23,631 nucleotides of DNA from Lentisphaeria bacterium UBA7640. Its GTDB lineage: Bacteria > Verrucomicrobiota > Lentisphaeria > Victivallales > Victivallaceae. This document shows positions 7,842 through 17,700 of this stretch, in pieces. Where the stretch lies: assembly GCA_002483765.1 (NCBI GenBank), contig DLIO01000083.1, positions 1 to 23,631 on the forward strand, in the 5' to 3' direction. A program made the position numbers and the translations under genes. Below the pieces are notes generated by a model. It had not been told where the DNA came from and searched no databases. It saw only the letters and a program-made list of their open reading frames with translations. Every line of letters begins with the position of its first letter. The stretch's first letter is position 1.

Positions 7842-9020
7842 TTGCAGTTTCTAAAAAAACATTATGAAAAAATGATTCTTGCGCTATTGCTCTTGTTATT
7901 TATTTTTTCGATGATTTACCTTATTGGTATTATCGCATCTGCCGCGGAATTAAAAGCCGAGGCGTTTAAAATAAAACCGCGACAGGCCGACTGGGAAAGC
8001 ATTGACTTCGCCAAAGAAGAATTCAAACTTGGGCACATTTTCACGAAGAACACCCAATGGAACCAAGCAAAAAGTAGAAGCGATCAAGCATTGTTCAGTG
8101 ACTTACTACTGATGTTTCAGTGTGTGCGTTGTCCGCATTGTGAAAGATTTATTCCATTGACATACTGCAACGAAGATAAAAAATGTGCACTTTGTCAAGG
8201 CGAATTAAAACCAGTTAAGGTAGTTGAGGTACTCGAGATTAAAGATATAAATGACATTGACGGCGATGGTATCCCTAATGATGTTGAAGAAAAGCTCGGA
8301 CTGAATCCCAATGATCCTGGTGATGCGCATGCCGATATGGATGGCGATGGATTCAGTAATCTTTTTGAATACCAGCAAGGTACCCGCTTGAATGACCCTA
8401 AAGATCATCCGCCGTTGTATAAGCGTCTCTTTATGTCTGCACTGAGAGTTGTTGAATTGGATGCTATGTTAATGAAAGTCTCTGCCGCGGGTGATAAAAA
8501 AGCTAATTGGGATATTCAGGTTAACATTGGCGATAAAACTCGATTTTTGTTGCTCGGAGATACGATTGAGTTAGAAAAGGGGCGCCCTTATAAGATTATT
8601 GATGTTATATCTGATGTAAAAAAAGTCATGGATGGTAGTGTTGAGGTGCAACGCGACGAATCTAAAATCATGTGCCAATCAGTGGACGGTAAATATAAAA
8701 TTACCATGGAGGTTGGAAAACGTGCGAAATCACCTTTACCAAAAGCATTCTTGACTGACGTAGCTGACGATAAAGAATATAGTGTTGACATCGGCGATAA
8801 ACTCAAAATAGGTGGAGCTCTTACTGGTATTGTTGAGTATACAATATTAGAAATTGATATGGACAAATGGCAAGTCAAGGTACAAGAAATACGAAATCGT
8901 CGTGCCGTAATAGGAATTATTGGCAAAGAACCGTTGTTTAAACTTAATGAAACGAGTAAACTTTATAATAGAAACAAAACTGACGGAGGCGCTGTTCCCA
9001 GTGGCCTGCCCCAATTTTAA
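7842..9020 (+). CDS. Membrane protein with zinc-ribbon-like and Ca-binding loops, Amuc_1099 position
   Basis: This 392-residue protein has one N-terminal membrane helix (about 12-33), so the bulk is probably periplasmic. Residues 94-118 hold six cysteines spaced as CxxCxxC, C, CxxC (Cys94, 97, 100, 109, 115, 118), like a zinc ribbon. Directly after come two calcium-type loops: Asp138, 140, 142 with Asp147/Glu150, and Asp165, 167, 169 with Glu176. They resemble thrombospondin type 3 or dockerin-like repeats. The C-terminal 190 residues form repeated beta-rich segments (LLLGDTIELEKGRPYKIID, then a similar GDKLKIGG element), reminiscent of PilP-like domains. It starts at TTG, backed by a good SD. 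It occupies the Amuc_1099 slot between the PilO-like and secretin genes, where PilP would sit in a classic pilMNOPQ operon. That PilP-like role is inference. Confidence 0.6.
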   Translation: MQFLKKHYEKMILALLLLLFIFSMIYLIGIIASAAELKAEAFKIKPRQADWESIDFAKEEFKLGHIFTKNTQWNQAKSRSDQALFSDLLLMFQCVRCPHCERFIPLTYCNEDKKCALCQGELKPVKVVEVLEIKDINDIDGDGIPNDVEEKLGLNPNDPGDAHADMDGDGFSNLFEYQQGTRLNDPKDHPPLYKRLFMSALRVVELDAMLMKVSAAGDKKANWDIQVNIGDKTRFLLLGDTIELEKGRPYKIIDVISDVKKVMDGSVEVQRDESKIMCQSVDGKYKITMEVGKRAKSPLPKAFLTDVADDKEYSVDIGDKLKIGGALTGIVEYTILEIDMDKWQVKVQEIRNRRAVIGIIGKEPLFKLNETSKLYNRNKTDGGAVPSGLPQF

Positions 9021-9041
9021 TAGCTTAAGGATGATCAGCCC

Positions 9042-11456
9042 ATGAAAACTATAATATCAGGATGCGGAAAGGCATTGTTGTGTGTAACTGTCTGCGGTTT
9101 TTTAATTATCAATAGCGTCGCAGATGAGGCGACGGACGTAAAGACGAGAGATGAAATTAATAGCGTTAGGTCAGATCACAAAGATGAAATTGGTAGAATT
9201 AGAGAACTTTCTCGAAAAGCAGCTGAGCTTACTAAAAAGAAAGATTACGCTGAGGCGATGGGGATATATCAGGATGCGTTGAAGGCAGTAGACAAATTGG
9301 CTGGAACTAAGGCCGAGAGTTTGCGTGCCAACTTAGATGAAGATGTTTCTAGATTCAGAGCAGAATGGTCAGGAGTACTTTTTGCCAAGGCCCGAAATTC
9401 ATATCAAGCGGGAAACTTTGAAGATGCCATCAATCTTTCTTCTGAAGTATTGATGGTAGACAGTAGGCGCAGTGATGACGTTCAAAAATTTATTGAACAG
9501 TGCAAAAAGGCTGAAAAGGCAAGCGATTTTGCCAGGAATGTCGAACAAGATGTTTTTGGCCCGGAATATCAAAAAAAACAAGCTGATATTGATATCCTTT
9601 ATCGCGAGGCCGTGATCTTTTATGGAAATAAGCGGTACTCAGAAGCGAGAGCGAAGCTTGAACAAATTTATATTCGAGATCCATTTAATATCCAGGCGAA
9701 TAACTTGCTGGAAAAGTGTTATCGTCAAATGTATAAATCGGGAAGACTACGCCATCAAGCGGACGTTGAAGGAATTGTAGCATACAGCACTACTGAGTGG
9801 AACGAAGGGGTGTTGCAAACTAGTGTTGACCGCGCGATAAAAACTGGATCCGAAGTCAAAACCCAATCTACTGCGGAGGTTCATGCCAAGCTAGAATCTA
9901 CAATTTTTCCAAATGTGGAATTTGATGAAGCCGATATAAATTCGGTAATTCGTTATCTTGACCGCGGCGCCAAGCGCTATGACTCTAACAATGAAGGAAT
10001 TAGCATTATCGCCGGATTTGACAGTACGGTTGCTGCAAATCTCCCAAAAGTGACGATGAGCTTTTCTAAAATTCCACTGAGTGAAATCTTGCGATACCTT
10101 ACCAAATCCGTTGGCCTTAAATATAAAATCGAGGATAATACCATCATCATCGGTGTCGGGGTTGATGATATGCAGATGGAATATTTTAAAGTGCGTGGTG
10201 ACTTGATATCTGATATTGCCCCGGCAGAGGGAACAGATAATGTAGCAGCAATTCCGGCTCCAGCTGCAGTTGTAGGTCAAGAACGAACAGCTGTTAACTT
10301 TGAAGAATTTACTGCTGCAACAGGACAAGAAAAAAAGATATCATCTTTGGCTTTAATAAAATATTTTGAATTACGCGGGATAAAGTTCGAAGAGGGAGCC
10401 ACTATTGCTTATGAGACAAGAAGTGGGCAATTGGTGGTGAAAAACACTTTAGAAAACCTTCGCAAAATGGATGAACTGTTGCGACAATTGGATTTAATTA
10501 AATCACCATTAGTTCTTATTGAGGCCAAAATTGTTGACCTCACTCAAGCAGATGTTAACGAACTTGGTTTCGACTGGGCATTTGATGTTAAGAGCGACAG
10601 TAAGCAACGAACTTGGTCAATCAATGAACCTGGCAAGTTAGGTGGTGACAATCCTTTGCGGCACTTTATCGATGGTAATTTACCAAACGTCGGTGGTAAC
10701 GCCACAAATAGTTTGATAAAAGACTTTAAACTTTTCCCGAATTTTGGTAAAGGGTTGCTGTTTGGCGCAGACCTGAATGTTAAATTTTCTGTTAATGCCC
10801 TGAGTCAAAATTCGCGAACTGAAACACTTTCGACTCCTAAGGTACTGACTGCCAGCGGACAGCGAGCGTTGATTCAAATGAGGGAACAACGTACTTACGC
10901 TACGGATTGGGAAGAACCAGAAGTCACGGTCAGCGGTCAAAACGTAACTGTAACTCCGCCCAAGCCAGAGTGGGGCGATGCAGTTGATCTTGGAATTCTG
11001 CTTGACGTCCTTCCGGTAATCAGTCCTGATAATTATACGGTTGAACTCCATATTATTTCTCGAGTCACTTCATTCGTTGGTGAGGATATTTATAAAATAC
11101 CGATAGAGACTCGCCGGACTTGGCAGACCACAGTGGGGGTTGAAAGGGAAATTAGAACTATGGATACTGAAATGAAGATGCCAAGAATCGCAGACCAGGG
11201 TGCTAATGTTCATGTAAAAGTATATGATGGCGAAACTATTGTTCTTGGTGGTATGATTATTAATAAAAACATTAACCGTAATGATAAGTGGCCTATAATA
11301 GGCGAGATACCAATTTTGGGACGTTTATTCAGCAGCCAACTGGCATACGAGGAGAAAAGAAATATGTTGATCTTTGTTACCACTAGGCTAGTCAATAATG
11401 ATGGAGTTCCTGTCAGAAGGGACAAACAACGCGCTTTACCTGATTTTTACAGATAA
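9042..11456 (+). CDS. TPR-containing secretin, Amuc_1098/PilQ-like
   Basis: This is an outer-membrane gate protein of 804 residues. A signal peptide (1-27, SVA-DEA) is followed by three TPR-like repeats (about 60-86, 115-141 and 187-213). An STN-type domain comes next (about 290-370), then an N1-type ring domain with LRKMDELLRQLDL (about 440-490) and the secretin barrel domain (about 495-790). The secretin signature is clear: VYDGETIVLGGMI near 725-737, then GEIPILGRLFSS. AAGGA lies 10 bases before the ATG. TPR-bearing N-termini are unusual for classic PilQ, but I recall them as typical of PVC secretins. It is the fifth gene of the Amuc-order cluster and is followed 22 bases later by a paralogue. 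Confidence 0.88.
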   Translation: MKTIISGCGKALLCVTVCGFLIINSVADEATDVKTRDEINSVRSDHKDEIGRIRELSRKAAELTKKKDYAEAMGIYQDALKAVDKLAGTKAESLRANLDEDVSRFRAEWSGVLFAKARNSYQAGNFEDAINLSSEVLMVDSRRSDDVQKFIEQCKKAEKASDFARNVEQDVFGPEYQKKQADIDILYREAVIFYGNKRYSEARAKLEQIYIRDPFNIQANNLLEKCYRQMYKSGRLRHQADVEGIVAYSTTEWNEGVLQTSVDRAIKTGSEVKTQSTAEVHAKLESTIFPNVEFDEADINSVIRYLDRGAKRYDSNNEGISIIAGFDSTVAANLPKVTMSFSKIPLSEILRYLTKSVGLKYKIEDNTIIIGVGVDDMQMEYFKVRGDLISDIAPAEGTDNVAAIPAPAAVVGQERTAVNFEEFTAATGQEKKISSLALIKYFELRGIKFEEGATIAYETRSGQLVVKNTLENLRKMDELLRQLDLIKSPLVLIEAKIVDLTQADVNELGFDWAFDVKSDSKQRTWSINEPGKLGGDNPLRHFIDGNLPNVGGNATNSLIKDFKLFPNFGKGLLFGADLNVKFSVNALSQNSRTETLSTPKVLTASGQRALIQMREQRTYATDWEEPEVTVSGQNVTVTPPKPEWGDAVDLGILLDVLPVISPDNYTVELHIISRVTSFVGEDIYKIPIETRRTWQTTVGVEREIRTMDTEMKMPRIADQGANVHVKVYDGETIVLGGMIINKNINRNDKWPIIGEIPILGRLFSSQLAYEEKRNMLIFVTTRLVNNDGVPVRRDKQRALPDFYR

Positions 11457-11478
11457 TTAAATTTTTCGGAGGATAAAT

Positions 11479-13842
11479 ATGATTCGAGGTTATTTTAGGG
11501 ATATAGGATTGATTGGATGCATCATAGTCGGCATCACAGCTACGGCCGAGGTCCAGGATTTGGTGCCTGTAATACAGCAAGATACTAATCGAGTACGTTC
11601 CAGTTATCAGGAAACGGAGGCTAAAGCAATCTCTTTTACAACGAAAGGACATGATTATTTTGTCAAACGCCAATACAAAGAAGCAGTGACTAATTATCTT
11701 GAAGCAATTACAATTTATAAATCGTTAGATGTGTCAGGGACTAATCCAGTAATTAAGTCGAGAATTGAATCGTGCCGGGAACAGATTGGTAAAAGTTACT
11801 TTTACTGGGCTGAACAGATCGCCCTTGATGCAGAGGCTGCCGCATCTGCTAGCCAATTTTCAGAAGCGATAAAATTATGCCGTGAAGCCATTATGATTTA
11901 TCCTGAATTCAAGTCTAAACTTGAAAAAAGAATTGCCAGATATGAACAGATGTTAAAATCGGTTGAACGAAAGCTGAGTGTAGAGGAAAATAGATTAATT
12001 AAAAATAAAGATGAAATTGACTATAATATTCAATTGTTTTATCGTCAAGGACAACTACTTGCGGAGAGTGGGCAACTCTTGGAAGCACGTCGTAAATTTG
12101 AGCAGGTATTGTTGCTCAATCCCTACCGTATGGAAGCCATTCAAGGCTTGCGTGCAGTCAATATCAGGATTGAGCAGGCTATGCGAACCCGCCGTGACAA
12201 AACTACCACTATGGAGCGTATTACAGAAGCAGAGTGGAAGTGGGCATCGCCGATTCGGCCTGACACCATAAGTGGTGATGACAATATTCAAATCAAAGCA
12301 ATTTCGAAAGATCTTCCAGAAAATAAAATCCAACAAAAATTAAAAAGTATCATTATTCCGAGAATTGACTTTGAGGATGTAACTATCCCAACTGCGATTA
12401 AGTATATCAGAGAACAGAGTAAACAGCTAGATCCAGAAGGGGAAGGAATTAATATTTTCCTGCGCTTAGCACAACTGGAGCCTGCCATTCCAGGAGCTCA
12501 GGCAGCGCCTGTCGCTGTTACAATGACGCAACCAGATGATACAGCCGCCGCCGCAGATGACACAGCCGCTCCATCGACGCCCGCTACGACATTGAACTTT
12601 GTTTTAAGTAACAAATCGCTTCAAGAAGCTCTATATTTCCTTTGTCGTGCCGCTAACTTAAAGATGCGAGTTGAAAAATATGCCGTGGTAGTTGCTGCCC
12701 ATGATATACCATTAGATGATCTTGAAACTAGGATCTTTCCTTTGGAGCAAGCATCACTATCTTCGATTGGAGGTGGTGATGATTCAGAGCAACTGAAAAA
12801 ATTCTTTTTGGATCGCGGTATCCGTTTTCCTGAAGGAGCTAAAGTTGTTTTCGATCCCAAGATCAGCCGGTTAATTGCTACTAACACCCTTGAAAATTTA
12901 CGTGAAATTGAAATGCGAGTAGCCAACGAATTGAATCATTCCGATCCTATGGTGCAGATCCAGACCAAGTTTGTTGAGATGACTCAAAATGATTTAAAAG
13001 AGTTGGGCTTTAATTATTCACTTTCAGTTGGACAAGCGCTCACTCCTGCTGAAATTAACGGGCGACCACAGTTTACCGCTGACACAGATTTACGTACCGC
13101 TAGTGCCCATGGTAATGATGATATTTTTCATTTTAGCAGGAAATTTGGAGACAACGAAGGAAACCAATTTGATATGTCGATTGCTGCACTTGATCAAGCC
13201 GACAATTTAAATACAATATCAGCGCCGAGACTTACTACTCTGAACATGCAACCAGCGACCGTCGATATGGTTGAGGAAGTATATTATCCGACTGATTATT
13301 CGGATCCTGAAGAGACAGTAACATCTCCTTCTGGAGATTCCAATGTATCGACATATACTTACGTTGGAGCCAGCCCAACATTTACCAGATATCGACTTGG
13401 CGTAAGCCTAACTATTACGCCCAATATTGATGTTGAGCAGCGCACTATAACCATGGATGTTGCACCGATGCTCAGAGACTTTGCTGGCTGGACCACATAT
13501 ACTTATCTTCTCGAATCGACAGACGGTCTTCCACCAAGAGAAGATACAATGAAAATGGCAGTTTTTACCGAGCGCATTGTTAAAACTAGAGTGACTATTT
13601 ACGATGGTGAAACCATTGTCCTAGGCGGAATTATCAAAGATGCATTTGAAAATGTTGAAGATAAGATTCCAATTCTTGGAGATATTCCAATCCTCGGACG
13701 TTTTTTCCAATCACAATACACTAGAAGCACAAAGGTGAACTTGTTGGTGCTCTTAAGCTGTCGCTTGGTTAAGCCTGACGGTTCGCCATTTTTTACTGAT
13801 AATCCTCCAAAAGGACTTCCTACATTTCCTAAAGAAAAATAA
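11479..13842 (+). CDS. Second TPR-containing secretin paralogue
   Basis: The 787-residue protein repeats the layout of the preceding gene. It has a signal peptide (about 1-22, ATA-EVQ), TPR-like repeats (QYKEAVTNYLEAITIY; FSEAIKLCREAIMIYPEF; QLLEARRKFEQVLLLNP) and an STN-like domain (IIIPRIDFEDVTIPTAIKYI). An N1-like ring domain with NTLENLREIEM follows, which is nearly word-for-word the NTLENLRKMDE of its neighbour. The secretin barrel ends with IYDGETIVLGGII near 707 and GDIPILGRFFQSQ. An Ala/Asp/Pro/Thr low-complexity insert (about 340-372) splits the STN domain. GGAGG (11468-11472) lies 6 bases from the ATG, the strongest SD in the operon. Tandem duplication followed by divergence is inferred. 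It may form a mixed ring with, or replace, the first secretin. Confidence 0.85.
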   Translation: MIRGYFRDIGLIGCIIVGITATAEVQDLVPVIQQDTNRVRSSYQETEAKAISFTTKGHDYFVKRQYKEAVTNYLEAITIYKSLDVSGTNPVIKSRIESCREQIGKSYFYWAEQIALDAEAAASASQFSEAIKLCREAIMIYPEFKSKLEKRIARYEQMLKSVERKLSVEENRLIKNKDEIDYNIQLFYRQGQLLAESGQLLEARRKFEQVLLLNPYRMEAIQGLRAVNIRIEQAMRTRRDKTTTMERITEAEWKWASPIRPDTISGDDNIQIKAISKDLPENKIQQKLKSIIIPRIDFEDVTIPTAIKYIREQSKQLDPEGEGINIFLRLAQLEPAIPGAQAAPVAVTMTQPDDTAAAADDTAAPSTPATTLNFVLSNKSLQEALYFLCRAANLKMRVEKYAVVVAAHDIPLDDLETRIFPLEQASLSSIGGGDDSEQLKKFFLDRGIRFPEGAKVVFDPKISRLIATNTLENLREIEMRVANELNHSDPMVQIQTKFVEMTQNDLKELGFNYSLSVGQALTPAEINGRPQFTADTDLRTASAHGNDDIFHFSRKFGDNEGNQFDMSIAALDQADNLNTISAPRLTTLNMQPATVDMVEEVYYPTDYSDPEETVTSPSGDSNVSTYTYVGASPTFTRYRLGVSLTITPNIDVEQRTITMDVAPMLRDFAGWTTYTYLLESTDGLPPREDTMKMAVFTERIVKTRVTIYDGETIVLGGIIKDAFENVEDKIPILGDIPILGRFFQSQYTRSTKVNLLVLLSCRLVKPDGSPFFTDNPPKGLPTFPKEK

Positions 13843-13890
13843 TTTGTATCCCTGAATTTATGAATAATATATTTACAAGCGTCAATTGAT

Positions 13891-13906
13891 GTCCCATTTG
13901 CGGGAC
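13891..13906 (+). other. Small hairpin between secretin 2 and the prepilin gene
   Basis: GTCCC (13891-13895) and GGGAC (13902-13906) form a 5-bp stem with a 6-base loop. There is no T-run. The rest of the 115-base spacer shows nothing recognisable. A weak terminator or RNA end is possible. Confidence 0.2.
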
Positions 13907-13957
13907 TCTATCATTAGAAATAATCACTTGTTCCTTTAATTGCTCGGTGGGTCAATC

Positions 13958-14728
13958 ATGCACAGTCCCAGAATACGTAGCTTTTCCTTGATTGAATTAA
14001 TGGTGGTGATTGGGATTATTATGTTGCTGGCTGCAATGCTTTTACCGGTGTTGAATATGGCGCGTGCGCGAGCTCGCTCAATCAAGTGTACTAACAATAT
14101 CAAACAAATAATCGGTGCTTTTATGGATTATGCCGGAGATTGGCAAGGTAATATTCTTTCTGCTAATTCAGGTTCTACCACTCACGGGGATGAAGGCTGG
14201 GCGTGGAATTATACTTTGGTTCACAATAATTATCTGCCGAATCCCAAAAAACAGAAAGTGGGTTCAAGCGTGCTATTTTGTCCAGATTCACTCAGATATC
14301 TGGTGCCGAATAGACGGAATAACATTTCGTTTTCATACGGAGCAATCTATAATAAATCAGATCGTCAATGTATCGCACTAAATGCACCGCCTATTGCCAG
14401 AGCTGGCCACAGCAAAGTAACGCTGGTGGGTGATGCTTGGAGAACCAAATATTCTCCAGCCTGTCCATTTTATCGCATGGCCATCCCAGCCAAACCGCCT
14501 GATGGCGACGTTGAGGAATGGAGCTATCCAGCATTGGTGCATCAAGAACGTTGCAATATGGGTTTTATGGATGGACACGTCAAAGCACTGTCAAGGAGAG
14601 AACTGGCGACAGATTATTTTTGTGGTAGTGCCAATTATGATACTATTGGCACACTTCACCCTATTGGTTACGTTGCGACCAATATCGGTATAAACATGAC
14701 GCTAATCGAGTTGGCACCTACGCCCTGA
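13958..14728 (+). CDS. Prepilin-like protein with H-X9-DG motif
   Basis: The 256-residue protein starts with a short basic leader and the type IV prepilin signature RSFSLIELMVVIGII. Phe9 is +1, Glu13 is the conserved +5 Glu, and a hydrophobic helix runs to about residue 31. The residue before the cut is Ser8 rather than the usual Gly. Near the C-terminus His195 is followed after nine residues by Asp205-Gly206 (HQERCNMGFMDG), the H-X9-DG processing-associated motif of large PVC pseudopilin families. The LLPVLNMARARARSIKCTNNIKQ stretch fits the same group. The ATG at 13958 is preferred over an upstream in-frame TTG (13940). Its location right after two secretins suggests it is a substrate or pseudopilin of that machine, but genomes of this kind carry many such proteins, so the link is uncertain. 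Confidence 0.85.
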   Translation: MHSPRIRSFSLIELMVVIGIIMLLAAMLLPVLNMARARARSIKCTNNIKQIIGAFMDYAGDWQGNILSANSGSTTHGDEGWAWNYTLVHNNYLPNPKKQKVGSSVLFCPDSLRYLVPNRRNNISFSYGAIYNKSDRQCIALNAPPIARAGHSKVTLVGDAWRTKYSPACPFYRMAIPAKPPDGDVEEWSYPALVHQERCNMGFMDGHVKALSRRELATDYFCGSANYDTIGTLHPIGYVATNIGINMTLIELAPTP

Positions 14729-14733
14729 TGATA

Positions 14734-17700
14734 TTATTTCAGCTCGAGCAGCACAATATTCATTGATGGATGGCTTAATTGCGCTTGCGCTGCCACTAAT
14801 GATGGATATTGCAGCTCATCCAACATTACCGGATTGAGCTGAGCAGTTAAATCAATGTTCAGAATATTTTTTTCTTTGTAATGTTCCATACGCAAATTTA
14901 ATCCAGAGTTATTTCCTGTTTTGTCGTCCATTCCCAGTTTGAAAGAGAGTACAGGTGGGATCATCAATACATCTCTAAAACTTTGTGGTAACGATATCCG
15001 ATATGTAGATTTCAATAAAGCTGAATTTATAATTAGGTATGGATTATCGCGTTTTTCAGGTAGCGCGCGAATTAATGACGCGACCGGATTATTAGGCAAA
15101 TTAAACTGCATATAATTACCATCTTTAACTGCAAAACGATCAATCTTTACGGTAATTGATTCAGTCACATCATTCGGATTCAGTGAAAAAGTTAAACCCT
15201 TGACGATGGTAGCGTTTTCTGAAATACTCACAACTAGAGTTTGTTCGTAACGTTTCAGCAGTTCTGGAGTGATTTCACTAAAAAAACGTTTTTTCCCCGC
15301 TGCATTCATCCCCGAATATTTTTCTTTTAGAGTCAGATCGGCACTGCCGTCGTCATTAATGGTTATCTCAGTATTGCTCTCAGAGCGGTTCGGCTCCAAC
15401 GCGTCAATTCCGCTGACTTTGCCGTCTACTAGCGACATCATCAGAGTTCCCTCATGGGCCGTTGCGCCTAATGGAGTGTATTGGTCAGTATCATTCAATA
15501 GCCCAAAATCATCGACACTCACTAATACTTCGCTAAAGAATTCAGGCACAGAAATTTCGTTACACATCTCTACAAATTCTTTGATTTTCGGTAAGCTGGA
15601 TCCTAAGACGAATTTATAGTTTATCCCGGCGGCACGTAGCCGTGAAGCCAGTAGCACCGCACGGTCGGCGGAGTTACCGTAACCACTGCTTTGCGTCACG
15701 CTGGGGGCGGCGATAGCATTTAAAGGAAGAGCATTTAAGGCAGGGCCTGCTCGTCGGATATTTTTGGCAACATCGTCTCGAATCGCTTTAATTTTTTCAC
15801 GCTTGGCGGCAGTCGAGCCAGAAAATTCCACCACTGCCGACGGATCGTCCTGGATCGCCGCTTTATTCAACGCTGAATCGACCATGCTGGCATATTCAGT
15901 TCCACTAACGGTAGACATCCTGACCGTGGGTACGAAGCTCCACAGTGGCGGTAACGCTGTCTCCTGCTTTATCGCTGGCACATTGTTAACTTCCCATGAT
16001 CGAATGTTATCCTCGATATGCGTTTTCAAGCGTTCATCAACTTGCATTGATATTTCCCCGTCATATTTAACCGTGACGCGTTTACGTAAAATAGGGTCGA
16101 AATCTTGAAATACTGCAATCAAAGAAAATGGAATGCGGTTTTCTGAAGTGCTTCGGACTGTGTATTCAATAACGCTTCCGATTTGAACTCCAGGGAGGCT
16201 GATTACCATCATTTTCCCAGCTGGATAGCGTGGCGCGGAACCAACCCAGCTTTCATCCATGATGTTAATCTCATTTTCCGTCACTTTTTTTCTTTCTCCG
16301 TCCGGATTAATTACGGCGGCGTCAATCAGTTCTATTTTTCCACAAGCTGGATTGAAGAAAAACTTCAATTCGGAATTTTCTTTAATACCGCCAAAGGTTA
16401 ATATCTCTTTGCGAATTTTTTCGGTTCTAACCCATTCCATGGGGTTTTGCAACTCGAAATTAACATCCCAATCCAGGTATGTGGCATTGGCATCTTTTAG
16501 TAATTCTTGAGTGGTGAGAACAGTTTTAAATACTGGAGTTTTGCGTTCTTCATATTCAATATCGCGCAATGCCTGTTTCAAATTATCGTATTGGGGGGGA
16601 GTTACTTCTGTGGTGATGAATGCAATGTTACGTTCGCCGGAAACAATTTTCCCATTGTACTGGAGTTTTTGATTCCAATCCAGCACTGCGGTGTCGATGC
16701 TTTGAGGAGTTGGCAGGATTTCTGCTGGCCAAGCCTCGGGAAACACTAACTCAAATTGTTCTGAAGACGCGCAGGTAGAAAATATCTGCATCGGATATTT
16801 ACGTTCCTTCAAACCAGTTGAACCCAGCACGAAATTGACCACGCCGAAATGCGATCCTAACCAAGGCACGGTAAACAGAGCCCGGCCGGAACCTTTGACC
16901 AGGAAGTTTTTTGCTGAATATTTGATTTTTACTCGAAGTTGTTGGTCCATGTCGCGCAGATCTTGCGGTAGGATTTCAATATTTTGTACAGTTGCACCTG
17001 CCACTGCCTGACCGAGTTGGCGGGTAATGAATTGCCGCACTTGTTGTGGATTCCATGATGAAAAGGCACCGCGATAAACATCGTCGTTAATGCCATTAAA
17101 AACTAGCTCAGCTTCAGCATTGAGTGTTCCCTCTTCATCTAAGTTTCCTTTTACTTTGATTTGTAGCGTATTTTTTGTTGCTGGAGTAATCGGTGAAGTT
17201 TGTAGAGTCTCGCCCTCGGGCCGTGCCACGAGATAACTCATATTTGATAGATATGATGGGAAAATTTCTGGTGTAGTTTCATTGGTTGAATCCATCAGTA
17301 AATATTCGTTCTTTTTTAATTCAACCGCACTGATTGCGTGGTTAAAATAATTATTAGGAACTTCAGCATCTTTGCGCGGTCCACTATAAAATAGGACAGG
17401 GAATGCATTAAATCCTGCTTCACGAAGCATTGCGGTCAGTAATGCCGCTTTGTCGCGACAAACACCATAGCGATTTTCAAAAGTTAGGTTGACGTCGTGT
17501 GGTTCATAGCCTGGAGCTTCTTTTTCCACGGTTATGCCAGAATAGCGAATCTCTTTCGCGACAAATTGAAATATCGCATTGATTTTTTCAAGGTCAGTTT
17601 TTTTACTTTTAATCAATTCTGCAGTTTTAGCTTTCATCGCTGGAGTTATTTTAGCCATGCGGGGTTCGCATAAATCCCAGTACCAACGTGAAATTTCCGG

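Noticed and set aside
9891..10328. 145-codon minus-strand frame inside secretin 1
   Set aside because: It lies entirely antisense to a well-supported secretin, has no SD and its composition does not look like a protein.
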